Positions 40,056-48,426 are shown, counted from the stretch's first letter. The stretch is 64,000 bases of DNA from Sphingomonas kyeonggiensis (GCF_030812785.1 NZ_JAUSTJ010000003.1:682001-746000); one strand, 5' to 3'. Notes: generated by a model not told the origin, from the sequence alone. Numbers and translations: made by a program.

Positions 40056-41155
40056 TGTACCTCGATATCGGCCTGTAGGGCGCCGGCGGTCTTGATCGCC
40101 TGAAGGATGGTGATCAGGTCGCGCGGGCTGACGCCCAGCGTGTTGAGCCCGCTCACCAGCGTCTGCAGGCTGGCACCGTCGATCATGGCGAGGCTGGCGC
40201 CATTGCCGTCGTCGACCTGCACATTGGTGCGCGGGACCACCGTGGTCTGGCCGTTGGAGAAGGGCGCGGGCTGCGAGACCTGCGGGCTCTCGGTCACCGT
40301 GATGGTCAGCCCGCCCTGGGCGATCGCCACCGGGGTGATGCGGACATCGGCGTTCATCACGACCGTGCCCGAGGCCTCGTTGATGACGACGCGGGCCGGC
40401 TGGTCGACCTTGATCTGCAGCTCGCCGATGCGGGTGACCAGGTCGATCACGTTGCCGACGAAGTTCTGGCCCGGGGTCAGCTGCACCGTCGCCGGGTCGA
40501 GTACCGTGGCGCTGCCGGGGTACCTGCCGTTGATCGCCGCGGCGATGCGGTCGGCGGTGGCGAAGTCGGGGTTCTTGAGGGCGAGCTTCAGGCTGTTGGC
40601 CGAGAGCAGCGAATAGGGAACCTCGCGCTCGATGATCGCGCCGCCGGCGATGCGCGCCGAGGTGGTCACGCCGCGGCTCACATTGGCCGCCGCGCCCTGC
40701 GCCTTGAAGCCGGAGACGGCGACATTGCCCTGGGCGACGGCGTAGATCTCGCCGTCGAGGCCGCGCAGCGAGGAGACGATCAGCGTCCCGCCCTGCAGGC
40801 TGGTCGCATCGCCCAGCGCCGAGACCTGGACGTCGATCCGCGAGCCGGAGCGCGAGAAGGGCGGCATCGTCGCGGTGATCGAGACGGCCGCGACGTTCTG
40901 CGTCTTCATCTCGGTGCCACGGATGTTCACACCCATCCGCTCAAGCATCGCCTGCATCGACTCTTCGGTGAACGGCGTGTTGCGCAGGCGATCGCCCGTG
41001 CCGGCCAGGCCGACGACGAGGCCATAGCCTACGAGCTGGTTGTCGCGGACGTTCTCGACATTGATCACGTCCTTGATCCGCGTCTGGGCCATTGCCGAGG
41101 GCGCTAGCCCCATGCTCAGGAGCAGGGCGATCATGGGAGCGGCGAAGCGCAGCAT
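40052..41155 (-). CDS. flgI: P-ring protein FlgI
   Basis: 367 residues. Signal peptide MLRFAAPMIALLLSMGLAPS then AMA, cleavage before QTRIKD. Family stretches NQLVGYGLVVGLAGTGDRLR and RGTEMKTQNVAAVSITATMP are present. It forms the periplasmic ring with the help of FlgA. First of flgI-flgJ-flgN, divergent from fliX as in Caulobacter. Confidence 0.96.
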   Translation of the reverse strand: MLRFAAPMIALLLSMGLAPSAMAQTRIKDVINVENVRDNQLVGYGLVVGLAGTGDRLRNTPFTEESMQAMLERMGVNIRGTEMKTQNVAAVSITATMPPFSRSGSRIDVQVSALGDATSLQGGTLIVSSLRGLDGEIYAVAQGNVAVSGFKAQGAAANVSRGVTTSARIAGGAIIEREVPYSLLSANSLKLALKNPDFATADRIAAAINGRYPGSATVLDPATVQLTPGQNFVGNVIDLVTRIGELQIKVDQPARVVINEASGTVVMNADVRITPVAIAQGGLTITVTESPQVSQPAPFSNGQTTVVPRTNVQVDDGNGASLAMIDGASLQTLVSGLNTLGVSPRDLITILQAIKTAGALQADIEVQ

Positions 41156-41190
41156 ATAACCCCTGGAACTGGAAAATTTCCGATAATTCT

Positions 41191-41199
41191 CTTATAGAA
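41191..41199. promoter_or_regulatory. TTCTATAAG promoter element between flgI and fliX
   Basis: The minus strand reads TTCTATAAG, about 36 bases before flgI. The plus strand reads CTTATAGAA toward fliX, so it may be bidirectional. Confidence 0.5.
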
Positions 41200-41207
41200 T
41201 GGAGGTA

Positions 41208-41220
41208 GGCAAAAAGTGCC
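41208..41220. promoter_or_regulatory. ftr-like palindrome between flgI and fliX
   Basis: GGCAAAAAGTGCC, near-perfect palindrome, 11 bases upstream of TATAAG for flgI and just before the fliX start. Confidence 0.55.
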
Positions 41221-41235
41221 CGAGGACGAGATTTC

Positions 41236-41658
41236 GTGCGTATCGAGAACCTGCAAGCGCCCCTGCTGCGTAGCCTGATGGCCGCGCTGCCCAAGGTCGC
41301 GTCCGGCTTCTCGGTGAAGGAGGGCGAGGCGCTCGCCGCACCTGCGCCCATGCCGCAGGGCACCGGCGCCGCACAGGCGCTCAACCCCTCGGTCGCGATG
41401 CTCGTCACGCTCGCCGCCGCCGATCCCGGGATCGAGCGCCGCCGCAAGCAGGCGGTCGACGCGCAGCGCGGCATCGACATGCTCGACGGCCTCCACCGCG
41501 AGCTGGTCGCCGGCGTCGTCGCGCCTGAGCGGCTGCGCGAAATCGTCGAATGGTCGGAGACCTTCCAGCATTCCGACGACCCCGTGCTGGCCTCGATCCT
41601 GTCGGACATCGAGGTGCGCGTCCGAGTCGAGCTCGCCAAACTCGATCTTCGGGCCTGA
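41236..41658 (+). CDS. fliX: Flagellar assembly regulator FliX
   Basis: 140 residues. The C-terminal half matches Caulobacter FliX: ERRRKQAVDAQRGIDMLDGL and DPVLASILSDIEVRVRVELA. FliX links completion of early flagellar structures to FlbD activity. The start is GTG 41236 with CGAGGACGAG upstream. That it is kept beside a FlbD with altered ATPase motifs is notable. Confidence 0.82.
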   Translation: MRIENLQAPLLRSLMAALPKVASGFSVKEGEALAAPAPMPQGTGAAQALNPSVAMLVTLAAADPGIERRRKQAVDAQRGIDMLDGLHRELVAGVVAPERLREIVEWSETFQHSDDPVLASILSDIEVRVRVELAKLDLRA

Positions 41659-41735
41659 TCCGGGCTCCTGCCTGCCGCTACGGCATCCTCGACTTTTCCG
41701 TTTCAAATCCGAACGTAATTGCATACCCGGTTTTT

Positions 41736-41760
41736 GGAACCTAGTGAGGCGACAGCGGTT
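41736..41760 (+). promoter_or_regulatory. EcfG-type promoter of the DUF2147 gene
   Basis: GGAAC-N16-GGTT matches the general stress response promoter (GGAAC-N16/17-cGTT) of alphaproteobacteria. The ATG is about 78 bases downstream. Confidence 0.45.
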
Positions 41761-41837
41761 TCGCGTTCGAAAGGGCGATACCGTTTCCCCCATGACCGCC
41801 CGGAAGAGCGCGGCATGGAGACCCCCTCGAGGAGAGT

Positions 41838-42257
41838 ATGCCTATGTTGGCTTTGCTGTTGGGGCTCGCTGTCGCAGCCGCCCCCGCACCCCAGTCCGGC
41901 GACGCCGTGGTCGGCCGCTGGAAGACTCCGGTCCATAACGGTATCGTCGAGATCTCGCGCTGCGGCGCGTCGATCTGCGGCAAGATCGTCGGATCGGACA
42001 AGCTGCGTACCAACCCCAATCTCGCCGATGGCCGGAACAGCGACGCGTCGCTGCGCAACCGCCGGCTGATGGGCCTCCAGATCCTGTCCGGCTTCAAGCT
42101 GCAGGGCGGCGGCTGGTATGGCGGCAAGATCTACAATGCCGAGGACGGCAAGACCTACAGCGCCGAGATCACCATGACCGGCAACGACCAGCTCAATCTG
42201 CGTGGCTGCGTGTTCAAGCCCTTCTGTCGTACCCAGACCTGGACCCGCGTGCGCTAA
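41838..42257 (+). CDS. DUF2147 secreted protein
   Basis: 139 residues. Signal peptide MPMLALLLGLAVAAAPAPQS. The DUF2147 pattern is clear: VVGRWKTPVHNGIVEISRCG, ASICGKIVG, then GGKIYNAEDGKTYSAEITMT and NLRGCVF. The fold is lipocalin-like, function unknown. Not flagellar; it begins a two-gene insertion between fliX and flhB. Confidence 0.85.
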   Translation: MPMLALLLGLAVAAAPAPQSGDAVVGRWKTPVHNGIVEISRCGASICGKIVGSDKLRTNPNLADGRNSDASLRNRRLMGLQILSGFKLQGGGWYGGKIYNAEDGKTYSAEITMTGNDQLNLRGCVFKPFCRTQTWTRVR

Positions 42258-42312
42258 TACGCGTTTCCGAGTTCCAGCGTTCGAGTTCAGTACCGCGTAC
42301 AAGGATTACCCA

Positions 42313-43614
42313 ATGTCCCCCATCAAGTTTTCGCTCGCCACCGGCAGCGCGCTGATCGCGCTTGCGGGCTTCTCCCAGGCCGCCCATGCCCAGGCATTCT
42401 ACCTCCAGGAACAGTCCGCCCGCGGCGCCGGCCGCGCCTTTTCGGGTGAGGCGGCCGACACCGGCTCCGCCTCGATCTGGTGGAACCCCGCCGCGATCGG
42501 CGGCATCGAGGACGGGGATGCGACGCTCTCCGCATCGCTGATCCTGCCCCACGGCGAAGTCGCCGACAACGGCACGCTGATCGTTCGCCCGGGCCAGCCG
42601 GCCGCGCCGATCGGCGGCAACGGCGTCACCCGCAATCCGATCAACAACGGCGTGCTTCCCTCGGGCGCCATCGCCATTCCGGTCACCAACCGTATCGCCT
42701 TCGGTGTGTCGGTCACCTCGCCCTTCAGCTTTACCACCGACTATCCGGCCGACAGCTGGGCGCGCTACAGCGCCGACAAGACCAGGTTGCGCACGATCGA
42801 CATCCAGCCGACCGTTGCCATCGCGCCGACCGACTGGCTGCGCCTCGGCATCGGCCTCAACGTCGAATATACCGAAGCGAGCCTCGGCAACGCGCTGCCC
42901 AATGTCCTGGCGACGCTGCCCGACGGGCATCAGGAACTGAAGGGCAAGGGTTGGGATACCGGCTGGAGTGCCGGTGCCCAGGTCCACACCGGCCCGATCA
43001 CCCTCGGCCTGAGCTACAAGTCCTCGATCGAGCATAATCTGACCGGCGATCTCGCAATCACCGGATTGGTCGGCCCGCTGGCCGGCTCGAACCTCCAGCT
43101 TTCGAACGTCACCGCGCGCTTCTTCACGCCGTCTCAGGCGATCGGCGCCGTGCGCTTCGCCGCGACGAACAAGCTGACGCTCAACGCCCAGGTGATCCGC
43201 TACGGCTGGGACAAGTTCGACGCGATCCGCCTCGGCGTGCCGCTCAACACCGCGATCCCGGAGAATTACCGGACGAGCTGGAGCTATGCCGGCGGCCTCG
43301 ATTATGCGCTGAGCCCTAAGCTCACGGTCCGCGCCGGCGTGCAGCGTGCGCTCACCCCGACCCGTGATGGCGAGCGGGATGCTCGCGTGCCGGATTCGAA
43401 CCGCTGGAACTTTGGCCTGGGCGGCAGCTATTCGGCCAGCAAGAAGCTCGCCTTCGACGTCGCGGCCAACTACGTCACCTTCGCCGACGCGCCGATCGAT
43501 CGGGTGACGGCGGCCTATGCCGGCACCGCCGCGCAGACGCCGATCCTCACCGATGGCGAGTTGCGCAACGCGAGCGCCGTGGTGCTCACTGCCGGGGCGC
43601 GGCTGAAGTTCTGA
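42313..43614 (+). CDS. FadL/OmpP1-family outer-membrane transport protein
   Basis: 433 residues. Signal peptide LIALAGFSQAAHAQ, then the FadL hatch segment QSARGAGRAFSGEAADTGSA and SIWWNPAAIGGIEDGD. A beta-barrel follows and ends in the aromatic Phe (AGARLKF). It would carry long-chain fatty acids or other hydrophobic substrates. Alone in its unit, with 55 bases to the DUF2147 gene. Confidence 0.88.
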   Translation: MSPIKFSLATGSALIALAGFSQAAHAQAFYLQEQSARGAGRAFSGEAADTGSASIWWNPAAIGGIEDGDATLSASLILPHGEVADNGTLIVRPGQPAAPIGGNGVTRNPINNGVLPSGAIAIPVTNRIAFGVSVTSPFSFTTDYPADSWARYSADKTRLRTIDIQPTVAIAPTDWLRLGIGLNVEYTEASLGNALPNVLATLPDGHQELKGKGWDTGWSAGAQVHTGPITLGLSYKSSIEHNLTGDLAITGLVGPLAGSNLQLSNVTARFFTPSQAIGAVRFAATNKLTLNAQVIRYGWDKFDAIRLGVPLNTAIPENYRTSWSYAGGLDYALSPKLTVRAGVQRALTPTRDGERDARVPDSNRWNFGLGGSYSASKKLAFDVAANYVTFADAPIDRVTAAYAGTAAQTPILTDGELRNASAVVLTAGARLKF

Positions 43615-43665
43615 GGTCTTGTCCGCCATCCTTGCTCAGGCGGGGATGGCGGGACCCATCCTTCC

Positions 43666-43753
43666 CGTCATGCTGAACTTGTTTCAGCATCCAACCCTCC
43701 ACCGGCGATATCGCCCGTTGGACGTTGGACCCTCAAACAAGTTCAGGGTGACG
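43666..43753. repeat. Paired CGTCATGCTGAACTTGTTTC repeat
   Basis: CGTCATGCTGAACTTGTTTC and AGCATCC, mirrored by CAAACAAGTTCAGGGTGACG. A third family of paired repeats, between convergent genes. Confidence 0.7.
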
Positions 43754-43770
43754 CCTACGGAACAGCAGGG

Positions 43771-44841
43771 TTAGGCGCGCTTCCTCGAGATCTTCAGGAC
43801 GTAGCTGATCACCTCGGCCACCGCGGCATAATGCTCCACCGGGATCGGGCGATCCAGGTCGGCGCTGGCATAGAGGGCGCGGGCGAGGGGACGGTTCTCG
43901 ACGAGCGGGATATTGTTCTCGGTCGCGATCTCGCGGATCTTGAGCGCGATTGCGTCCACGCCCTTCGCAACCACCACCGGCGCGGCCATCTGGCCGTGAT
44001 CATATTGCAGCGCGACGGCGTAGTGGGTCGGGTTGGTGATCACCACGCTCGCCTTGGGCACGTTCTGCATCATGCGGTTGCGCGAGCGCTGCATCTGGAT
44101 CTGGCGGATCTTGCCCTTGATGTGCGGATCGCCCTCGCTCTGCTTGTGCTCGTCCTTGATCTCCTGGAGGCTCATCCGCATCCGCTTCATGAAGGCGCGG
44201 CGCTGCCAGACGAAGTCGAACAGGGCGAGCGCACCCACCAGCATCGCGATCGGGCGCAGCATCGAATAGACGATGCCGTGCGCCGCGCCGCCCACTTGCT
44301 GCAGGTCGGCGCCCACCATCGAATCCACCGTGGCGGCATGGGGCCATGCCAGATATGCCGCCACGCCGCCGATCAGGCAGAGCTTGGCCAGCGTCTTGGC
44401 GAATTCGACCATCGCCTGCTTGCCGAACAGCCGCTTGGCGCCGCTCATCGGATTGAGCTTCGACCATTTCGGCTTCACCCGGCTCCAGCTGAGCATCGGC
44501 CGGCCCTGCAGGATGCCGCCGAGCAGCGCGATGCCGAACAAGGTGGCGAGGATCGGGAGCAGGGCGGTGGCCACCGCGCTCATCACGCCGGTCGCGAAGT
44601 CCTCGGCGCCGGTCGGCTCCATCCGGAAATCGTCGGCGCTGCCCCATAGCCGGACGAACAGATTGCCCATCAGCTGGAGCGTATAGGTGCCCATGCCCCC
44701 CATCACGACAAGCATGGCGATGAACATCGCGGCATGCTTCATCTCGGGAGCCATCGGCACGTCGCCCTTCGCGCGGGCATCCTCCAGCTTCTTGTCTGTA
44801 GGATCGTGTGTCTTGTCTTCCTGGTCGCTGTCGCCGGACAT
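43771..44841 (-). CDS. flhB: Flagellar export switch protein FlhB
   Basis: 356 residues. Four transmembrane helices up to about 210, then the cytoplasmic domain. The self-cleavage site NPTH is present in ASVVITNPTHYAVALQYDHG. It sets export specificity with FliK. ATG 44841 overlaps the fliR stop (TGATG); a GTG one codon earlier is not needed. Confidence 0.95.
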   Translation of the reverse strand: MSGDSDQEDKTHDPTDKKLEDARAKGDVPMAPEMKHAAMFIAMLVVMGGMGTYTLQLMGNLFVRLWGSADDFRMEPTGAEDFATGVMSAVATALLPILATLFGIALLGGILQGRPMLSWSRVKPKWSKLNPMSGAKRLFGKQAMVEFAKTLAKLCLIGGVAAYLAWPHAATVDSMVGADLQQVGGAAHGIVYSMLRPIAMLVGALALFDFVWQRRAFMKRMRMSLQEIKDEHKQSEGDPHIKGKIRQIQMQRSRNRMMQNVPKASVVITNPTHYAVALQYDHGQMAAPVVVAKGVDAIALKIREIATENNIPLVENRPLARALYASADLDRPIPVEHYAAVAEVISYVLKISRKRA

Positions 44842-45599
44842 CACCAGCCTCCCTGCATCGCGTCACCCATGGCTTGGGCGAAGAAGGTGAGCATGGTGCC
44901 GAGCGTGGCGGCGGCCAGGCTGATGCCGAGCAGCAGGTTGAGCGGCTGGGCGATGAAGAAGACCTGGATCGCCGGGGCCACGCGGGCGGAGACGCCGAGC
45001 GCGACGTTGAAGACGATACCGTAGATGAGCAAGGGCGCGGCCAGGCTGAGCCCGAGCGCCATCGAGCGGGTGATCGCCTCGACCGCGAGCATCGCGAAGT
45101 CGTGCGCGGGGGGAAGGCCGCCGATCGGGAAGCTCTGATAGCTGTGGACGATCGCGCCCAGCCAGAGATGGTGGACCTGCATGCCCATGCAGACCAAGGC
45201 TGCCGCCATGGCGACGAACTTGGAGAGCATCGGCGCGCTGCCGCTCTGCGCGGGATCGAAGATCACCGCGGAGGACAGGCCGATCTGGGTGGAGATCACC
45301 GAACCTGCCATCGAGACGGCGAAGAACAGGATCTTGACGATCATGCCCATCGCCAGCCCGGTCATCAGCTCGGCGACCAGCACTGCGGGCAGCGCCGCGC
45401 CGGATTCCACCGCCACCCGGGCAGGGGCGCCGACCAGGCCATACATCGCCGCCGACAGGCCGAAGGCGATCAGCAGCCGGACACGGCCGGGGATCGCCTC
45501 GTCGCCGAAGACGGGCAACAGCATGAGCACTGCGCCGACGCGGGCGAAGACGATGAAGAAGGCAGATGCCTGCAGGGCGAGATCGGGGGGAAGGGTCAT
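44841..45599 (-). CDS. fliR: Flagellar export gate protein FliR
   Basis: 252 residues, about six hydrophobic helices, with family stretches FIVFARVGAVLMLLPVFGDE then AIPGRVRLLIAFGLSAAMYG and GLAMGMIVKILFFAVSMAGS. Part of the FliPQR export pore. It overlaps fliQ (ATGA) and flhB (TGATG). Confidence 0.93.
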   Translation of the reverse strand: MTLPPDLALQASAFFIVFARVGAVLMLLPVFGDEAIPGRVRLLIAFGLSAAMYGLVGAPARVAVESGAALPAVLVAELMTGLAMGMIVKILFFAVSMAGSVISTQIGLSSAVIFDPAQSGSAPMLSKFVAMAAALVCMGMQVHHLWLGAIVHSYQSFPIGGLPPAHDFAMLAVEAITRSMALGLSLAAPLLIYGIVFNVALGVSARVAPAIQVFFIAQPLNLLLGISLAAATLGTMLTFFAQAMGDAMQGGW

Positions 45600-45862
45600 C
45601 CGCCGGTCACGATCAGGCTGCTGATCTTGGTCATGAAATCGTTCAGAGCCGCGCCGATCGTCGGCAGCATCAACAGCAGCACCAGCCCCATGGCGAGCAG
45701 CTTGGGGACGAAGGTGAGCGTGGTTTCCTGGATCTGCGTCAGTGCCTGGAGCAGGCCGATGATGGTGCCCACGATCAGCGAGGTCAGCAGCAGCGGACCC
45801 GCGACGGTGAGCACCAGCATCAGCGCGCTCTGCGCCAACTGCATGACCTGTGACGGCAGCAT
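45596..45862 (-). CDS. fliQ: Flagellar export gate protein FliQ
   Basis: 88 residues with two transmembrane helices (MLVLTVAGPLLLTSLIVGTI and LAMGLVLLLMLPTIGAALND). The linker has LQALTQIQETTLTFVPKLLA, the family signature. Confidence 0.94.
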   Translation of the reverse strand: MLPSQVMQLAQSALMLVLTVAGPLLLTSLIVGTIIGLLQALTQIQETTLTFVPKLLAMGLVLLLMLPTIGAALNDFMTKISSLIVTGG

Positions 45863-45901
45863 CGTGACTAGGACCGATCCATGTTCGGAGAAAGGCTCGA
45901 A

Positions 45902-45929
45902 CTGATCCCCGGCGAGCGCCAGGGATCAG
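45902..45929 (-). other. Hairpin between fliE and fliQ
   Basis: CTGATCCC and GGGATCAG form a perfect 8-base inverted repeat with a 12-base loop in the only sizeable gap of this operon (85 bases). It may act on mRNA processing or stability; there is no T-run. Confidence 0.45.
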
Positions 45930-45947
45930 GAGAAGTGGACAGCGCGG

Positions 45948-46265
45948 TCAGATCTGCATCCGCATGATGTCGGAATAGGCGTTCACCACGCGGTCGCGCA
46001 CGGCGACCATCGTGTCGAGCGCGGTCTCGGCGGCGCCGATCGCGGTGACGACGTCGATCAGGTCGCCCTTGCCGGCAACCTGCTGGGCCGAGGCCTTTTC
46101 GGCGGTGCGAAGCTGGTCGGCGGTGCCGGTGACCATGTCCTCGACCATCGCGCCGAAGCCGCCGGCGCTGCCGCCCGACTTGATCGGGTCGGTCTTGCTG
46201 TTGGTACCGCCAATGCCGGCGACGCGGCCATAGGCCGACATCGCATCAAGTGCTCCGATGGACAT
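45948..46265 (-). CDS. fliE: Rod-MS ring adaptor FliE
   Basis: 105 residues. The C-terminal helix pair has DVVTAIGAAETALDTMVAVR then DRVVNAYSDIMRMQI, the FliE signature. The N-terminal part is Gly-rich. It follows flgC by 12 bases. Confidence 0.92.
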   Translation of the reverse strand: MSIGALDAMSAYGRVAGIGGTNSKTDPIKSGGSAGGFGAMVEDMVTGTADQLRTAEKASAQQVAGKGDLIDVVTAIGAAETALDTMVAVRDRVVNAYSDIMRMQI

Positions 46266-46277
46266 TCTTTGTATCCC

Positions 46278-46685
46278 TTACTTGAGGAGGTCGATGGTGC
46301 GCATCGTCAGGCTCTTGGCAGCCTCGATGGCATTGAGATTGGCTTCGTAGCTGCGCTGCGCCGCCTTCATGTCGGCCGTTTCGATAAGGCCGTTCACATT
46401 GGGCTTGAGGACATAGCCGTCCTTGTCCGCGGCCGGGTGGCCGGGCTGATAGACCTTGGTGAAGTCCGACTTGTCGTTCTCGATCGCCTTGACCTTCACG
46501 CCCATGCCGCCGTTCGAGCGGTCGACCTCGGCCTTGAAGCTGGCGACGCGGCGGCGATAGGGATCGCCGCCCGGCGTGTCAGAAACCGAGTCCTGGTTCG
46601 CCAGATTCTCCGCGATCACGCGCATGCGCAGCGACTGCGCGCGCAGGCCCGAGGCAGAGATGCCGAGCGAGGTCTTGAGGTCCAT
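46278..46685 (-). CDS. flgC: Flagellar proximal rod protein FlgC
   Basis: 135 residues. It has the rod signature ASGLRAQSLRMRVIAENLAN and the GGDPYRRRV stretch; the C-terminus is MKAAQRSYEANLNAIEAAKS. First of flgC-fliE-fliQ-fliR-flhB. Confidence 0.95.
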   Translation of the reverse strand: MDLKTSLGISASGLRAQSLRMRVIAENLANQDSVSDTPGGDPYRRRVASFKAEVDRSNGGMGVKVKAIENDKSDFTKVYQPGHPAADKDGYVLKPNVNGLIETADMKAAQRSYEANLNAIEAAKSLTMRTIDLLK

Positions 46686-46724
46686 GATCGTCCTTCCAAG
46701 AGGGCCGCAAGGGCCGTTTCCTCC

Positions 46725-46743
46725 ATTGTAGGCAAAAATTGCC
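46725..46743. promoter_or_regulatory. flgC promoter fused to an ftr-like palindrome
   Basis: The minus strand reads GCCTACAAT, a variant of the element, and the perfect-core palindrome GGCAAAAATTGCC (46731-46743) abuts it. Binding here should block flgC transcription and could activate the divergent fliN2 promoter, 32 bases away. Confidence 0.6.
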
Positions 46744-46772
46744 GGGGTGGGCGCCGGGCACGGAAAAAAGGT

Positions 46773-46781
46773 TCCTATAAG
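46773..46781 (+). promoter_or_regulatory. TCCTATAAG promoter of fliN2-fliO-fliP
   Basis: Plus-strand TCCTATAAG 20 bases before the start at 46802, with TCCTCCTGAAAGGAAG between. The ftr-like palindrome lies 32 bases upstream of TATAAG, the same spacing (31) as at flbT. Confidence 0.65.
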
Positions 46782-46801
46782 TCCTCCTGAAAGGAAGACG
46801 C

Positions 46802-47038
46802 ATGTCAGTGCTCGAAGGAATTATGGTCGAGATGTCGATCGTGCTGGGCTCGGCCAATGTGCCGATCCGTCAGGTTCTGCAGATGAGCCGCGGCGCGATG
46901 ATCCCGCTGGAAAGCAGCCAGGACGATCCCTCGCTCGTGTACGTGAATGACGAACTGGTCGCGAAGGGCGTCGTCCTCGTCGACGGCGAAGTGATGTCGC
47001 TCGAGATCACCGAGCTCGTGAAGAAGCAGCGCCACTGA
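46802..47038 (+). CDS. Second FliN-like switch protein
   Basis: 78 residues, only the SpoA C-domain: MVEMSIVLGSANVPIRQVLQ then MSRGAMIPLESSQDDPSLVY and VNDELVAKGVVLVDGEVMSL. It has the FliN core but an unusual SSQDDPS in place of the usual conserved loop. It lies before fliO-fliP, the enterobacterial position of fliN. AAGGAAGACGC precedes the ATG. TGATG overlap with fliO. Confidence 0.82.
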   Translation: MSVLEGIMVEMSIVLGSANVPIRQVLQMSRGAMIPLESSQDDPSLVYVNDELVAKGVVLVDGEVMSLEITELVKKQRH

Positions 47039-47631
47039 TGGATATCCTGTCGATGCTGCGCACCATCGGTGCGCTCGGATTGGTGCTCGGCATGCTTGCC
47101 GGCGCGCTGTGGTTCGTGAAGCGCTATGACGTGAAGCTGCCGGGCCGGGTGTCCAACACGCGCCGCAAGCGGATCGAGATCGTCGAGCGCCTGTCGGTGG
47201 ACGCCAAGCGCTCGGTCGCGCTGATCCGCCGCGACGGCATGGAGCATCTCGTGATGTTCGGCCCCGAGGGCCAGTCGACGATCGAGACCGGCATCGCCGC
47301 GCCCGAGCCCGTCGAGCCCGAGGTGGTCAAGGCGCCGGAACCGGCCGCGAACCTCGCCGAGGATCTCGCCGCGCTGCGCGGCAACTTCGCCAAGCTGGTC
47401 GAACTGCCCAAGAAGATCGATCTGCCGAAGATCGAGCTTCCCACCAAGTTCGAGCTGCCGGCCGCCGTGCGCCGTGCCGCCAAGACGCCCGCCACCAGCA
47501 ATGCGCGTGCCACCACCGTGGTTGCCGCTGCCACTGCCCAGCAGCCGCCGCGTGCCCCGAAGCGGGTCCGCGAGCAGCGCAACACCACGCGGTGGAACCG
47601 CGCAGCGGTCCGGGCCGCGCTCGATGCGTAA
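47038..47631 (+). CDS. fliO: Flagellar export assembly protein FliO
   Basis: 197 residues. One N-terminal transmembrane helix (TIGALGLVLGMLAGALWFVK), then the FliO domain with RRKRIEIVERLSVDAKRSVA and LIRRDGMEHLVMFGPEG, and a long Lys/Pro/Ala-rich tail. It helps FliP assemble. Its end overlaps fliP by 8 bases. Confidence 0.88.
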   Translation: MDILSMLRTIGALGLVLGMLAGALWFVKRYDVKLPGRVSNTRRKRIEIVERLSVDAKRSVALIRRDGMEHLVMFGPEGQSTIETGIAAPEPVEPEVVKAPEPAANLAEDLAALRGNFAKLVELPKKIDLPKIELPTKFELPAAVRRAAKTPATSNARATTVVAAATAQQPPRAPKRVREQRNTTRWNRAAVRAALDA

Positions 47632-48367
47632 GCTCCTCGCGGCGGCGGTCGCCGTCCTGATCCTCGCGCCGGCTGAGGCCTATGCCCAGTCCAAGGGCAC
47701 GACGATCAACATCGGCGGAGCTACCGGTGCCGACGGCGCGCTGTCGGCCAAGGCCATCCAGCTGGTGCTGATGCTGACGGTGCTCAGCCTGGCCCCGGGC
47801 CTGCTGATGACCGTCACCAGCTTCACCCGCATGGTGGTGGCGCTGTCGCTGCTGCGCACCGGCATCGGCGCGCCCGGCGTCCCGCCCAACCCGGTGATCA
47901 TCAGCCTGGCGCTGTTCCTCAGCTTCTTCGTGATGGCGCCGACCTTCAACAAGGCATGGGAGCAGGGCGTCGATCCCTATACCAAGGGCAAGATCACCGA
48001 GCAGGTCGCCTTCGAGCGGACCGCCGAGCCCTTCAAGAAGTTCATGCTCAGCCAAGTGCGCGACAGCGATCTCAAGCTGTTCGCCGATCTGGGGGGCAAG
48101 CCGATCCAGAACCGTGCCGAGACGCCGCTGACCACGCTGGCGCCAGCCTTCATGATCTCGGAGCTGCGCCGCGCCTTCGAGATCGGCTTCCTGCTGCTGC
48201 TGCCGTTCCTGGTCATCGACCTGGCGGTGTCGGCGGTGCTGATGGCGATGGGCATGATGATGCTCCCGCCACCAACGATATCCTTGCCGATGAAGATCAT
48301 CTTCTTCGTGCTGGTGGATGGCTGGGCGCTGGTCGCCGGGTCGCTGGTCAAGAGCTTCGCGACATAG
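47624..48367 (+). CDS. fliP: Flagellar export gate protein FliP
   Basis: 247 residues. Signal peptide MRKLLAAAVAVLILAPAEAY. Then family stretches LAPGLLMTVTSFTRMVVALS, PTFNKAW and PLTTLAPAFMISELRRAFEI, with GMMMLPPPTISLPMKIIFFV. Forms the export pore with FliQ and FliR. Confidence 0.95.
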   Translation: MRKLLAAAVAVLILAPAEAYAQSKGTTINIGGATGADGALSAKAIQLVLMLTVLSLAPGLLMTVTSFTRMVVALSLLRTGIGAPGVPPNPVIISLALFLSFFVMAPTFNKAWEQGVDPYTKGKITEQVAFERTAEPFKKFMLSQVRDSDLKLFADLGGKPIQNRAETPLTTLAPAFMISELRRAFEIGFLLLLPFLVIDLAVSAVLMAMGMMMLPPPTISLPMKIIFFVLVDGWALVAGSLVKSFAT

Positions 48368-48393
48368 CGCGGAGCGGCCAAAGTTCAGGGAAG

Positions 48394-48426
48394 AAGGGCG
48401 GGTGCCGGGGGGCGCCCGCCCTTTTT
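48394..48426. terminator. Terminator after fliP
   Basis: GGGCGGGTGCC pairs with GGCGCCCGCCC around GGGG, followed by TTTTT; A-residues on the other side may let it serve the convergent TetR gene. Confidence 0.85.
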
